The notes under the pieces: generated by a model
What the model was told of the DNA's origin: nothing
The model's input: only the letters and a program-made list of their open reading frames with translations
Databases searched by the model: none
Position numbers and translations under genes: made by a program
Origin: Deltaproteobacteria bacterium
GTDB lineage: Bacteria; Desulfobacterota; Desulfobaccia; Desulfobaccales; 0-14-0-80-60-11
Direction of reading: 5' to 3'
Assembly (NCBI GenBank): GCA_021813445.1
Contig: JAKAKP010000053.1
Location: 1 to 42,644 of the forward strand
Length of the DNA stretch: 42,644 nt
In this document: positions 1 to 8,520 of the stretch, piece by piece
Position numbering within the stretch: position 1 is the first letter of the stretch
How the letters are laid out: each line of letters starts with the position of its first letter

Positions 1-61
1 TGATCTTATCCTGAATCTCCTCCTTGGAAAGGTGGGCGATGCACTTGGTAACTTTTCCCAT
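1..61 (-). CDS. Partial gene, N-terminus only (possible IS630-type transposase)
   Basis: A minus-strand reading frame opens at ATG 59-61 and runs off the left edge. It encodes 20 residues beginning MGKVTKCIAHLSKEEIQDKI. A G-rich ribosome-binding stretch (GGGGG) lies just upstream, between this gene and the divergent gene at 111. The pattern 'LSxEEIxxKI' resembles the start of the helix-turn-helix domain of IS630-family transposases, but 20 residues are too few to be sure. If correct, the window begins just inside a mobile element. The alternative is an unrelated gene of unknown function. The start is reasonable; the identity is a guess from memory of the family. Confidence 0.4.
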   Translation of the reverse strand, partial: MGKVTKCIAHLSKEEIQDKI

Positions 62-110
62 GACTGCCCCCTTGAAAATTTTTTGGGCAGTCTACCATAT
101 TACTCATTAG

Positions 111-890
111 ATGGCAACTTGGTATAACGCATTTGCGGACCTGAAGGCTCTGTACCAGGCATTGCCGCCAGTGCCTTGCGAAGGATGCGGCAGTTACTGT
201 GTCACCCCGCATCTGACTTTAGTCGAATTTGTCTACCTGCTGCGCTATTTAGGAGAGAATTTTTCCCGGCCTGAGATGATAACGTTGCTGCAAGCGCCCA
301 TGGTTCCCGCAGCCCGTTTCCCCGGAAATTTTCTCTGTCCCTTGCAGGATCAGAAAGGCCTTTGCCGGGTCTATCCCGCCCGTTCGCTGTCCTGCCGGGC
401 TGAAGGGTTGCCGGTAATCGATGCCATGTCCGGCCGCATGGCCCCGGTGTGCCGACAGGGAAAGCAGAAGCAGCTGGACCTGGAAGTAACGGAAATGACC
501 GTAGGTGACTGGCTCAATCGCGTCGGCGCTATCAGTATGGCTTACCATGCCTTCTATGAAGAACCCTATTTTTTAAACGCCTTAAATATAGAATGCTGGT
601 TTGCCGTGATGCTGGACCCGAAGATCCGCCAGCCGTTTTTCATCAAACTGAGAAATTTGTTGAGGACGGAATTTAATTTTGAATTTTTGGCCCCATACTA
701 TCTGGATCATACCGATTTGGCCGCACAACTTGATTTAATAGATAAGTTTTTCCATGCTTGCCGGCAAAAGCGCCCACGCCAGGCTGTGGCTGCCATGCGC
801 CGCGTCATCGCGGAGTTCCCCCGCACGGGGTCATATTATCAGCACGAAGGACGGGAATCTCTCAAGCATTTGTTTCACCTAGAACCTTGA
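111..890 (+). CDS. YkgJ-family cysteine-cluster protein
   Basis: A 259-residue soluble protein. A cysteine cluster near the N-terminus (CEGCGSYC, about residues 23-30) is followed by FLCPLQ (about residue 75), then GLCRVYPARSLSCR (about residues 84-97). This C-x2-C-x3-C ... CPL ... C-x-VYP-x-R-x-x-x-CR spacing is the signature of the YkgJ/'zinc- or iron-chelating domain' family, whose biochemical role is unknown. The C-terminal two thirds (about residues 110-259) match nothing I recognise. No Shine-Dalgarno is visible before ATG 111, so translation may be leaderless or start elsewhere. The gene is single, divergent from the fragment at the left edge, and followed by a hairpin terminator. Family call good; function unknown. 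Confidence 0.8.
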   Translation: MATWYNAFADLKALYQALPPVPCEGCGSYCVTPHLTLVEFVYLLRYLGENFSRPEMITLLQAPMVPAARFPGNFLCPLQDQKGLCRVYPARSLSCRAEGLPVIDAMSGRMAPVCRQGKQKQLDLEVTEMTVGDWLNRVGAISMAYHAFYEEPYFLNALNIECWFAVMLDPKIRQPFFIKLRNLLRTEFNFEFLAPYYLDHTDLAAQLDLIDKFFHACRQKRPRQAVAAMRRVIAEFPRTGSYYQHEGRESLKHLFHLEP

Positions 891-894
891 AAAA

Positions 895-930
895 CCAAAA
901 AGGGACAGCTGTTTGCCTGCCCCTTTTTTG
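895..930. terminator. Bidirectional intrinsic terminator
   Basis: A hairpin with an A-rich left arm (AAAAAGGG, then CAG) and a right arm of CTG then CCCTTTTTT lies between two convergent genes, the YkgJ-like gene ending at 890 and the minus-strand gene ending at 969. The A-tract on one side and T-tract on the other let it serve both directions. Confidence 0.65.
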
Positions 931-968
931 ATCTTTCTCCGAAAAGATAGTACGCTTGCTTACTCGTC

Positions 969-1262
969 CTATCCCTTTCCTTCCTGGCTTTGATCCGCAG
1001 GACGCCCTTTAGGCTGCTCCACCGTATTCAAGCCGACGGCCAGGCGGGCCACCAGCCAGCCGATGGCCTTGGGCTTCAGGGCCCGGCGCAGGGCGCCTTC
1101 ATAATACCAATCCAGGAAATCAAAGAGATAGGCGCAGCCGACCAGACCTAAGGAGAGTCCCACCAAACCTGCCAGGGTGGCCGCGCCCAGCAGGCGCAAG
1201 AAGAATTGGGCCAGCAGAAAGGCCACCAGCAGCCGGACAAAGAATTTGAAGGGTTTATTCAT
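969..1262 (-). CDS. Small integral membrane protein, unknown function
   Basis: A 97-residue protein if started at ATG 1262 (MNKPFKFFVRLL). A TTG 33 bases upstream would add 11 unconvincing residues. It has two hydrophobic stretches at about residues 8-25 and 27-48, rich in Leu, Ala and Gly, then a basic amphipathic part (RRALKPKAIGWLVARL) and a polar tail. It lies 163 bp downstream of the DsrE-like gene on the same strand, so it could be read from the same promoter. No family is recognised. A two-helix membrane protein with a cytoplasmic basic region is all that can be said. Confidence 0.55.
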   Translation of the reverse strand: MNKPFKFFVRLLVAFLLAQFFLRLLGAATLAGLVGLSLGLVGCAYLFDFLDWYYEGALRRALKPKAIGWLVARLAVGLNTVEQPKGRPADQSQEGKG

Positions 1263-1425
1263 GACTGCGCTTCTCGATTGCTTGGGCCCGATCAAGGGCG
1301 CGGCTACCCCGCACCGCTCCCTTTCCTAGTCAAGCAACCAGGGGGTTGCCTTTGCCAGTATTATACCGGTAATGCCCGGGCAACTCAAGCTGCCACCGGG
1401 ACCTCAGCTAACCTAGAGCCGGCCA

Positions 1426-1878
1426 TTAGGTAAATAAGCAGAGCTTGGCCTCTTTGGCGTATTTCATAAACTCCGCGGCATCCCAGATGGCCACATTCTC
1501 GATCATGTCTGCCTCATGCAGCTCCATCATATCGAAGGTCATCTTGCAGGCGATGAGCTCCACCCCTTCCAGCTGCGCCATTTCCATGAGGTCCGGTAGT
1601 GCGGGAATATGGGCCTTTTCGATCTTCTTTTTCATCATGGCTGTGGCCATGGTGGACATGCCGGGCACCGCGCCCATGACCCCGGGCGGAATGAACTTGG
1701 CCTTTTCAATGCCCCCTTTGCGGACCAGGTTGACGCCCATGAAGGTGTAAAACACCTTGGCCTCCATGCCCAGCCGGGCGGCGTTGATTCCCAGGATCAG
1801 GGCCGGATAAGCCCCATCCATGGTGTCCCGGGAACAGATAAAACAGGCTCTCTCTTTGGGTTGGTTTGGTTCGCTCAT
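1426..1878 (-). CDS. DsrE-family (DsrE/DsrF/DrsH-like) sulfur-relay type protein
   Basis: A 150-residue protein with a DsrE-like alpha/beta fold. The N-terminus reads ACFICSRDTMDGAYPALILG, the middle holds the Gly/Met-rich loop PPGVMGAVPGMSTMATAMM, and Cys111 sits in LIACKMTFDMM. That is where this family carries its persulfide-accepting cysteine. Known relatives carry or sense protein-bound sulfane sulfur; the specific role here is inferred only. GAGGAGG lies a few bases before the ATG. The gene has its own -35/-10 promoter with a palindrome over the -10 box (1980-2018). It sits between that promoter and the small membrane protein gene, just past the hmc terminator, so it is a separate transcription unit from hmc although on the same strand. 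Confidence 0.8.
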   Translation of the reverse strand: MSEPNQPKERACFICSRDTMDGAYPALILGINAARLGMEAKVFYTFMGVNLVRKGGIEKAKFIPPGVMGAVPGMSTMATAMMKKKIEKAHIPALPDLMEMAQLEGVELIACKMTFDMMELHEADMIENVAIWDAAEFMKYAKEAKLCLFT

Positions 1879-1979
1879 TGTTGCCTCCTCTTAAAATACA
1901 ATAAGATTCTTGAAGCCGTTTTCCAGCCAAAATTAGCTTTTCCGGCCAGATTGCTGGACAGCCTATAGCAACTATTTTG

Positions 1980-2018
1980 TATAAGTCATACTTATACCTT
2001 ACCCTGGTATGGTGTCAA
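1980..2018 (-). promoter_or_regulatory. Promoter and operator-like palindrome of the DsrE-family gene
   Basis: On the minus strand, TTGACA (2013-2018) is followed after 16 bp by TATAAG (1991-1996). The -10 box is the left arm of a perfect 17-bp inverted repeat, TATAAGT-CAT-ACTTATA (1980-1996), so a bound dimer would block polymerase. The transcript would start near 1984 and carry a leader of about 105 nt ahead of the ATG at 1878. The regulator is unknown. Confidence 0.6.
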
Positions 2019-2058
2019 GAGGAAAAAATCCCCAAATTGCGGTTTCCAACATCCGCGC

Positions 2059-2095
2059 AAAAAAAAGCGCCTTGCTCCCCGGGGAAGCAAGGCGC
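2059..2095 (-). terminator. Intrinsic terminator of the hmc operon
   Basis: A 10-bp perfect stem (GCGCCTTGCT paired with AGCAAGGCGC) with a CCCCGGGGA apex is followed on the minus strand by a run of eight T (the A-run at 2059-2066). It lies 27 bp past the hmcF stop and ends the six-gene operon before the DsrE-family gene. Confidence 0.9.
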
Positions 2096-2121
2096 CTGGG
2101 GTTACCTGCCCTTTGGGCTTA

Positions 2122-3519
2122 CTATTCTTCTTCTTCTTTGGGTTTGAGGTGCTCGGGGACGAGGGCCATCTCGATGAGCAGGGGCTTCAAGAAGGTCTGC
2201 TTGATCCCCAGTTCGTAGACCTCCTCCAGGTCCCGGATGGCGTCCCAGCAGTTATGGCAGGGGCTGACGATCAGCTTGCAGCCGGTGGCCAGGATCTGGT
2301 CCCGTTTGACCTTGAGGCCCACGTTGCGCTGCTGCCGGTAAATACCCAGGCCGTTGATGCCGCCGCCGCCGCCGCAGCAGAAGTTGTGCTCCTTGTTGGG
2401 GCACATTTCCACGAAATAACCGGGCTCCACCAGGTAGCTCATGATTTCCCGGGTGACGTCCTTGAGGCCGTAGTTGCGGATGTAGTTGCAGGAATCTTGT
2501 AAGGTTACCGGGACCTTGATTCTTTTAGCAGGATCAATTTTGATCTTGCCGGTGCGCAGGGCCTCGGCCACCCACTCGGTGTAGTGCAGGTAAGGCACCG
2601 GGGGCCTGCCGTCTTTGCGGCCCACCCAATAGGGGCCTTCGATCACCGTGGCCCGGTGGGCGTGGCCGCATTCCGTGCCCAAGACCCGTTTGGGTTTGAG
2701 GCGGTCAATTGCGGCATAGACGTTTTGCACCATCATTTTGCAGCCTTCCCAGTCCCCGGCGAACATGGTGAGGGAGGTCTGCTCCCAGCCCTGGCTGGGC
2801 ACGGTCCAGTTTTCCCCGGCCAGGTGAAAGAGGATGGCGGCTTCGGCGATGTCCTCCGGGTAGTGCTTGGGCTCCCGGGCGTTGCAGGTGTACATGATGT
2901 CTGCGCCCACCTTGTCCACGGGGATTTCCAGACCCGGCCATTCATCCTGCTGTTCTTCAGCCATCCACTCGCAGGTCTCAACCCAGTCTTCCGAGGTCAC
3001 GTCCATCTGGGCCCGGAAGATCCGGTGCATACCCGAACCGATCTTCAGTTCCCAGGGCACGAAGCCTTGGGAGAAGCACAGCCCCCGCAGGTAGCCGAAC
3101 ATGATGCCCATGTCGATACCGTAGGGGCAGAAACTGCCGCAGCGGTTGCAGCAGGTGCATTTGGACCAGGCCACGTCCATGCAGTAGCGCATGTGGGCGT
3201 TGTCCACCTTGCCGTTGTTCTTGACGATTTTGCCCAGGGTGGAGAGTATTTTATACGAAGGCACCTGGGTCGGGTCCTTGCGGTTGGCCAGGTAGAAAAA
3301 GCAGGTGTCCGCACACAACCCGCAATGGGCGCACATCTCCAGCCAGGTGCGCATCCTGGACTTGAAACCGGCTTGCAAGGATTTTTGAAGCTTCTCCACG
3401 TCGATATCGAGATGCTTCATTTCTTCGTAATATTGTTTGCCGCCCTTATCCGCCAGCACCGCATCGAGCTGCTCTTTGGTGTTGACGGGGGTTTTATTGC
3501 AGAGGATTCCTTCCGGCAT
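2122..3519 (-). CDS. hmcF: HmcF, cytoplasmic HdrD-like iron-sulfur subunit of the Hmc complex
   Basis: A 465-residue soluble protein and last gene of the operon. Two 4Fe-4S motifs lie near the N-terminus: [11 protein letters not shown] (residues 63-73) and [12 protein letters not shown] (residues 121-132). The C-terminal half carries one clear CCG-type cluster, with [10 protein letters not shown] and then SPCHNCWD, plus a weaker upstream counterpart (TECGHAH, QDSCNYI). This matches HmcF/HdrD-like subunits, which pass electrons between the membrane module and the cytoplasm. Length and order after HmcE fit the Desulfovibrio complex. GAGGAG precedes the ATG. The rrf1-rrf2 regulatory genes that follow hmcF in Desulfovibrio vulgaris are absent; a terminator follows instead. 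The acidic tail (PKEEEE) is probably unstructured. Confidence 0.9.
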   Translation of the reverse strand: MPEGILCNKTPVNTKEQLDAVLADKGGKQYYEEMKHLDIDVEKLQKSLQAGFKSRMRTWLEMCAHCGLCADTCFFYLANRKDPTQVPSYKILSTLGKIVKNNGKVDNAHMRYCMDVAWSKCTCCNRCGSFCPYGIDMGIMFGYLRGLCFSQGFVPWELKIGSGMHRIFRAQMDVTSEDWVETCEWMAEEQQDEWPGLEIPVDKVGADIMYTCNAREPKHYPEDIAEAAILFHLAGENWTVPSQGWEQTSLTMFAGDWEGCKMMVQNVYAAIDRLKPKRVLGTECGHAHRATVIEGPYWVGRKDGRPPVPYLHYTEWVAEALRTGKIKIDPAKRIKVPVTLQDSCNYIRNYGLKDVTREIMSYLVEPGYFVEMCPNKEHNFCCGGGGGINGLGIYRQQRNVGLKVKRDQILATGCKLIVSPCHNCWDAIRDLEEVYELGIKQTFLKPLLIEMALVPEHLKPKEEEE

Positions 3520-3601
3520 AGCTCCTCACTCCTTTATCCTGCTATCCCTGATGCCTTGGCGAGCAAGGCATTTACTTGCACATTATTTAGTATATACGAA
3601 A

Positions 3602-4294
3602 CTACCAGGCAAAACCACCTTTCGCCTTAAAGGCGCGCTTGATGCCGAAGTCCATGCCCAGTTGCCCCCGGGAGAGAAAGTAGCCCACCACGTGGAAGAG
3701 CTTGGTGAAGGGGATGGCCACCAGCAGGAGTTCACCGCTGAGGATATGGGCATAAATCCAGAAATCGGCGATGCCACCCGGGTTCGGAGCCTGATACACG
3801 CTCAAAAAGCCGGTGGCAAAGGGGGTAACGGTGATCAGAAGCAGGAAGTAATCATAGGCCGTGGTAACAATGCGCACTTCGGGAAGAGCAAAGCGCCGGA
3901 TGGCAATGCACACCGCAGTGACCATGACCCCGATGGTCAGGAGGTCGGCCAGGGGCATGGGGATGGTCGGCCAGTTGATGCCCCAGCGCTCTTTCAGCAG
4001 GACCGCATGGCCTTGCAGGAACAGCGGGGTGACCACCAGCCCGATATGGAAAACAAAAAAGATGGTGGTATACAGGGGCTTGGCGCGCCAGCCCACGGAC
4101 CAGAAAGGCACCAGCCAGTGGACGATGGATTGCAGCGCCCCTTTGAGCCCCATACCCAGGTGCGTCCGGTACGCCACCCGGTCGGCCTGCCAGTCCAGGC
4201 CGCGGATGTAGTTCACCACCCGCACGGTGAGCCCGATGAAGAAGATCCCGAAGGACAGCCACAGCAAGGGGCCGGTGATAAATTGATAAAACAT
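3602..4294 (-). CDS. hmcE: HmcE, NarI-like membrane subunit of the Hmc complex
   Basis: A 230-residue integral membrane protein with about five hydrophobic segments, starting FYQFITGPLLWLSFGIFFIGL. It resembles the gamma subunit of nitrate reductase (NarI/DsrM-like), which usually binds b-type haem through histidines in its helices. Candidate ligands are seen in LQSIVHWLVP, FHIGLVV, IYAHILSGE and KLFHVVGYF. In Hmc it would contact menaquinone and pass electrons to or from HmcF. It follows hmcD by 39 bp and precedes hmcF by 82 bp, all on one strand. The family call is firm; haem ligation is inferred from the position of the histidines. Confidence 0.88.
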   Translation of the reverse strand: MFYQFITGPLLWLSFGIFFIGLTVRVVNYIRGLDWQADRVAYRTHLGMGLKGALQSIVHWLVPFWSVGWRAKPLYTTIFFVFHIGLVVTPLFLQGHAVLLKERWGINWPTIPMPLADLLTIGVMVTAVCIAIRRFALPEVRIVTTAYDYFLLLITVTPFATGFLSVYQAPNPGGIADFWIYAHILSGELLLVAIPFTKLFHVVGYFLSRGQLGMDFGIKRAFKAKGGFAW

Positions 4295-4333
4295 AGAGAC
4301 TCCTCCACAAGCCGCCAGCCGCGGCCCTCTTCC

Positions 4334-4474
4334 CTATTTAATGTACGTATCCTCGTCCCTGCCGGTGATAAACAGCCAGAATCCCAGGATGCCCAGGAGG
4401 ATCACCCCCATCAAAATATAGGCGGCACCCTTGGTATAGACCAAAAAGTCGTGGAGCGTATAGAAAGTGTCCAT
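4334..4474 (-). CDS. hmcD: HmcD, small single-span membrane subunit of the Hmc complex
   Basis: A 46-residue protein starting MDTFYTLHDFLVYTKG, with one hydrophobic helix (AAYILMGVILLGILGFWLFI) and a charged tail (TGRDEDTYIK). It begins 10 bp after hmcC stops and ends 39 bp before hmcE begins. Desulfovibrio HmcD has the same size, topology and operon position, so context makes the call secure. It is short enough to be missed by automatic gene finders. Its role in Hmc is not established; a structural part of the membrane module is likely. Confidence 0.88.
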   Translation of the reverse strand: MDTFYTLHDFLVYTKGAAYILMGVILLGILGFWLFITGRDEDTYIK

Positions 4475-4484
4475 AGTCCCTTCC

Positions 4485-5735
4485 TCAGTGTCCAAAGGTT
4501 TGGGGGTGGGGTTTAAGTTCGTGCTCCGTCAACTCCGGGGCCTCTTCCTCCTCCCCCTCATGGGGCGCGTGTTCCCGGAAATCGGGGTGCTCATAGAAAA
4601 TGGGCATGTGCGTGGAGATGAAGCGGAAAACCAGCAGCCCCACGGTGACGATAAAGATGGAAATGGCGATTTCCATCCAGCTGGGGAAGTAGCGGTCGGC
4701 CGGAGCCAGCTGCCAGTTGAAGGCTACCAGGGAGACATTAAAGCGGTTGAGAACGATGCCCAGCACCGTGAGGACTGCGGTCCAGCGGATGAGCTTCAAA
4801 TTTCTCTCACGCACGCCCAAGGCATAAAGGAGCGCAGGAAGAGCTACGAAACCCAGGAGTTCCACGAGGAACCAGGCCCCGTAGCCGGTCAGGAGGTAGT
4901 GCCAGTTGTTGTCCATGGTGAGGCCTATCACTTTGATAAAGAAATAAACCACCAGCACCATGGCCGCGCCCTTGGCAAAACCCAGGGTCACGCCGTCATG
5001 TTCGCGCAGGTAGGTCTTGTCCATTTTGCCATGCAGGTAGTGGTGCGACAGCGTCCCTTCGAAGATGACCATGGACAGGCCCGCGACAATGGCGGAAACG
5101 AAGAAGAAAAGCGGCAGAAACATGGAGTACCAGAGCGGGTGCAGCTTGGAGGGGGCGATCAGGTACAGGGCTCCCAGGGAACTCTGGTGCATGGTGGACA
5201 GAACTACGCCGAAGATGGTTAAGGCCAGGGTCATTCTGACGATGACGTTCCGGGGTTTCTTGAGGCCCAGCCATTCCAGCGCCGACGGCGCCCATTCGAT
5301 GAAAAGGGTGATCAGGTAGAGAAAGACGCATAAGCCCACTTCGAAGAGCACCGAGGTGGGGCCGGACTGCACGAAGAAGGGGTACGGCAGCCGCCAGGGC
5401 CGGCCTACGTCGTAATGCAGGGCAAAGACCACCAGGGAGTAGCCCAGGAACGCGGTGAGGATCGCGGGCCGCACCGCGGAATGGTAGCGCTTCAGGCCGA
5501 AGACATAGCAGGCGGCAGAGGTGGTAAAGCCGCCCGCGGCCAGGGCCACTCCGCAGAGGAGGTCGAAGGAGATCCAGATGCCCCAGGGGTTGTTGTCCGA
5601 CAGGTTGGTAACCCCGGCCAGGCCCTTGGTGAAGCGCACCACGGTGAGGATCGCGCCCACCACCAAGATGATGCCCACCACGATATTAAACGGCGTGAGC
5701 AGCTTTTTCTTGATCGCAGCAGAGTCGGTGGCCAT
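4485..5735 (-). CDS. hmcC: HmcC, NrfD-like quinone-interacting membrane subunit
   Basis: A 416-residue polytopic protein with about ten transmembrane stretches and the NrfD/PsrC/DsrP pattern. Landmarks are FNIVVGIILVVGAILTVVRF at the start, NNPWGIWISFDLLCGVALAAGGF (about residues 49-71), and a central MHQSSLGALYLIAPSKLHPLW loop, which is a family hallmark. The C-terminus is a soluble His/Glu-rich tail (HAPHEGEEEEAPELTEHELKPHP). NrfD-like proteins exchange electrons between quinol and a periplasmic ferredoxin-like partner, here HmcB. The ATG shares one base with the hmcB stop codon (TAATG at 5733-5737), a typical sign of translational coupling. Confidence 0.9.
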   Translation of the reverse strand: MATDSAAIKKKLLTPFNIVVGIILVVGAILTVVRFTKGLAGVTNLSDNNPWGIWISFDLLCGVALAAGGFTTSAACYVFGLKRYHSAVRPAILTAFLGYSLVVFALHYDVGRPWRLPYPFFVQSGPTSVLFEVGLCVFLYLITLFIEWAPSALEWLGLKKPRNVIVRMTLALTIFGVVLSTMHQSSLGALYLIAPSKLHPLWYSMFLPLFFFVSAIVAGLSMVIFEGTLSHHYLHGKMDKTYLREHDGVTLGFAKGAAMVLVVYFFIKVIGLTMDNNWHYLLTGYGAWFLVELLGFVALPALLYALGVRERNLKLIRWTAVLTVLGIVLNRFNVSLVAFNWQLAPADRYFPSWMEIAISIFIVTVGLLVFRFISTHMPIFYEHPDFREHAPHEGEEEEAPELTEHELKPHPQTFGH

Positions 5736-6790
5736 TACGAGCCCTCCTCGGTTTGCCCCTTGGCAGCCTCTTCCAGGGCCTTTTTGACTTCGCGCTCGAT
5801 GGCGGACTTCTTGTCAGCCTCGGCGTCAGCCTTGACCTTGGCGAGTTTGGCCCCGGCCTCGGCCTGGGTCTGGGCCACGGCCCGGGCGACAGCCTGCACG
5901 GTTTCTTCGTGGGCCACCTTGTCCCGGCGCTTGTTAATGGCATAAATTCCCACCAGGAGCGCCGGCCAGATGGTGGCGATGGCCGGCACCACGGCCAGGG
6001 CCCCGGCGGTCAGTTTTGGCGCCGCCGTCGTGCCCAGGTCCTCCCGCAGGCCGATATCCTTGAAGGGCACGCCCGAGATGTACAACCAGTTGGTGCCGCC
6101 CATCTCGTGTTCACCGTAGATGTGATCCAGGTACCGGCTCGGGAAGGCCTGGATGCGGCCCCGGGCGATCTTCAGCAGATCATCGCGTTTGCCGTAGACC
6201 AGGGCCTCCACGGGACAGGCCGCCACGCAGCCGGGCACCTTGAGTTTGCCGGTGGTGATTTGCGGCCAGCACATGGTGCACTTCATGATCCGGGGGGTCA
6301 GGGGTTCCCAGTATTCGAAAGTGGGGATATCGAAGGGGCAGGCGATCATGCAGTAGCGGCAGCCCACGCAAACCGAACCGTCCCAGATAACGGCGCCTTG
6401 GGGAGTTTTGGTGAAGGCCCGGACGAAACAGGCCGAGGCGCATGCCGGCTCCAGGCAGTGCTGGCATTGGTTCTTGCGGAAGACCGGGCCCGCCGCCCCC
6501 GGAATATTATCGTAGCGATTGACAACGGTATAGGTCTTGGCGTTGGTGCGGCGCTTATGGTCCAGGACGCTCAGGTCGTCGAAAGGCTGGGGTGGAGCCG
6601 GGAGGCCGTTGACTTGGTTGCAACCGGCCTCGCAGCGGCGGCAACCGATGCAGCGGGTGGCGTCGAACAATACCCCGTGGCTCCCGGGATACCCTGGAAA
6701 CTCTTTGGTTCCCGCGGCCTGGGCCGATTGCCCCAGGACGCAAGCAGCACCTCCGGCTCCCAGCAGGCCGAGAAACGTTCTTCGTTTCAT
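5735..6790 (-). CDS. hmcB: HmcB, periplasmic four-cluster ferredoxin-like subunit
   Basis: A 351-residue protein from ATG 6788-6790, chosen over a GTG six bases upstream because AGAGGAG lies eight bases before the ATG. It begins [20 protein letters not shown], a twin-arginine signal, so it is exported folded. Four 4Fe-4S motifs follow: [11 protein letters not shown] (residues 47-57), [25 protein letters not shown] and CTMCW...CVAACP. A single membrane helix (about residues 255-280) anchors it. Unusually, about 60 further residues form an Ala/Lys/Glu-rich, coiled-coil-like tail. It sits 33 bp after hmcA and links the HmcA haems to quinone through HmcC. Confidence 0.92.
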   Translation of the reverse strand: MKRRTFLGLLGAGGAACVLGQSAQAAGTKEFPGYPGSHGVLFDATRCIGCRRCEAGCNQVNGLPAPPQPFDDLSVLDHKRRTNAKTYTVVNRYDNIPGAAGPVFRKNQCQHCLEPACASACFVRAFTKTPQGAVIWDGSVCVGCRYCMIACPFDIPTFEYWEPLTPRIMKCTMCWPQITTGKLKVPGCVAACPVEALVYGKRDDLLKIARGRIQAFPSRYLDHIYGEHEMGGTNWLYISGVPFKDIGLREDLGTTAAPKLTAGALAVVPAIATIWPALLVGIYAINKRRDKVAHEETVQAVARAVAQTQAEAGAKLAKVKADAEADKKSAIEREVKKALEEAAKGQTEEGS

Positions 6791-6823
6791 GAACACACTC
6801 CTCTTCTTACAGCCCTAGGCCGG

Positions 6824-8488
6824 TTACTTCTTTCTTTCCAGATGACAGGCGGTGCAAGCCGTGGCCTCGGGCTTGACCTTCATTTCCTGGTGACAGCTCA
6901 TGCACTGGCCATGCAGCGCCGCCAGCAGACCGGGACGGGTTGCTTCCACCGCAGTTGATGCCTGGCCGCGGGTTTGCGGGTGGCAATTGGCGCACTGGGG
7001 CGGCTCTTTGCTCGGCGGGCTGTGGTGGTGGCAGCCCTGGCAAAGGGTGCCCGGATCCCGATGGAAATACTGGGCCAGCTTGCTGTCCTTCATACCCTTC
7101 AGCAGCGCTTCCACATGCTTGCGGTGCTCCAACTCCACCGGCTGGTATTTGTCCGCCAGATCCTTGATCACCACTTTATCCGGGATGTCATCCAGAGGAT
7201 AAGTCCCGCTGGTGGGGGTCCGGCGCTTGAGCAGGGTCTCGGCCATGCCGGCTTTCTGCTCGGGGCTTAAGACTCCTTTGACAGGAGAACTCCCGGAAAA
7301 AGCCATATGGCATTGACGGCAGGAGGCCTCATCTTTTTTCCAGGCGTCCACGAGGTTGCGATGGCAGCCGAAGCAATTGGGCGCGGCCTGCTGCTCGGCA
7401 TGGCAGCCGATGCAGCTGTGCTTGCTCGTCGGCGAATGCAGCGCCTGCTCGAAGGTCACGAAATTCCCGTCTTTGCTGCCCCCCAACGTATGGCAGTTGC
7501 TGCAGGCCTCAATGGTGGTGTGATGGCAGACCTTGCAGGAGTTACTGGATATCTCGTGGTCCAGGTGATTGAAGGGCACCGGGTTCATCAAATTGCCTTT
7601 GCCGGGCTTCTCTTCCAGGGGACCCTGGTAGGTGATCATGGTGGCGTCGGGTTGTCCCCTCTTAATCCGCAGGAGGTCCGGGGTCTTCAGCTTGGCCGCC
7701 ACCGCCTGGTTATCCTTGGCAATCTGCGCCTGCGCCTTGGCCCCGTGGCAATCAGCGCAACGGACCGGGACCTTCTCCTTCACCCCCTTGTGGGCGAGGT
7801 CCAGATGGCAGAGCACACACTCCTGATGGGACGCCTGCTCCAGGCTCTTCACACCCTTATGCGGCTGGGCTTCATGGCAATAGCCGCAAGTGCTCTCCTG
7901 ACCCTTAACGTAGATAACCTTCTTGGCTTTCTGGTCATAGACATGATGACAGACCGCGCAGTTGTCTTTAGACGAGGCCGGTGCGGGGATGTCCTTGGAG
8001 GCCACATGGCGGAAGTGCAATACCTTGTTCAGGCCGGCAACCAATCTGGCTGCCGGGGCCTGGGGCTCGGCGTTGTGGCAGGAACGGCACAAACCGTCCG
8101 GCGGCCCGCTTACTTTGCCGGCTGCGGCCATGTCCATATGGCAGCCTATGCAGTTTTTGTGGTAGATGTCTTTGATCTCTCCGGGCTTTGTACCCCTCTT
8201 GCGCAGATAAGTGAGGGATAGCTTGTTGCCCTCAACCATATGGCAGGTCTCGCAGCCTTTCTTCTCCTTCAGCAGCGCGTCGGTGTGCTGATCGTGGTGG
8301 AAGATGACCGGAGGCAACTCCAGCTTTTGATACGCGGCCAGGGTGTCAATTTTGAGGCGATCCGGTCGCCCTGAAGCTGGGGCCTGCACCGCCTCCTTCT
8401 CACCCCGGGCCTCGATGCCCATGAATGAGACGGCGGCAATTACCAGCAGGATTCCAGCCCAGCGAAGCAGAGGTCTTCCTTTCTCCAT
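6824..8488 (-). CDS. hmcA: HmcA, 16-haem periplasmic cytochrome c
   Basis: A 554-residue exported cytochrome and first gene of the operon. A signal peptide (about residues 1-28, LLRWAGILLVIAAVSFMG) precedes exactly sixteen CXXCH motifs: CETCH, CIGCH, CRSCH, CAVCH, CGYCH, CVLCH, CADCH, CKVCH, CSNCH, CIGCH, CFGCH, CRQCH, CQGCH, CANCH, CMSCH and CTACH. Gaps of about 70-90 residues separate motif groups 7/8 and 12/13, consistent with the cytochrome c3-like repeats of HmcA. The haem count, length and following hmcBCDEF genes make this secure. In sulfate reducers it takes electrons from periplasmic cytochrome c3/hydrogenases for delivery across the membrane. AAGGA lies upstream of the ATG. A leader of about 215 nt separates the gene from its predicted promoter. 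Confidence 0.95.
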   Translation of the reverse strand: MEKGRPLLRWAGILLVIAAVSFMGIEARGEKEAVQAPASGRPDRLKIDTLAAYQKLELPPVIFHHDQHTDALLKEKKGCETCHMVEGNKLSLTYLRKRGTKPGEIKDIYHKNCIGCHMDMAAAGKVSGPPDGLCRSCHNAEPQAPAARLVAGLNKVLHFRHVASKDIPAPASSKDNCAVCHHVYDQKAKKVIYVKGQESTCGYCHEAQPHKGVKSLEQASHQECVLCHLDLAHKGVKEKVPVRCADCHGAKAQAQIAKDNQAVAAKLKTPDLLRIKRGQPDATMITYQGPLEEKPGKGNLMNPVPFNHLDHEISSNSCKVCHHTTIEACSNCHTLGGSKDGNFVTFEQALHSPTSKHSCIGCHAEQQAAPNCFGCHRNLVDAWKKDEASCRQCHMAFSGSSPVKGVLSPEQKAGMAETLLKRRTPTSGTYPLDDIPDKVVIKDLADKYQPVELEHRKHVEALLKGMKDSKLAQYFHRDPGTLCQGCHHHSPPSKEPPQCANCHPQTRGQASTAVEATRPGLLAALHGQCMSCHQEMKVKPEATACTACHLERKK

Positions 8489-8520
8489 AATTCCGGTCCT
8501 TAGCTGAGATGAAGACTGAA

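Noticed and set aside
2584-3630. Long plus-strand frame opposite hmcF
   Set aside because: It is His/Val/Gly-rich without motifs and lies antisense to a gene with firm iron-sulfur motifs; it is a GC-driven shadow.
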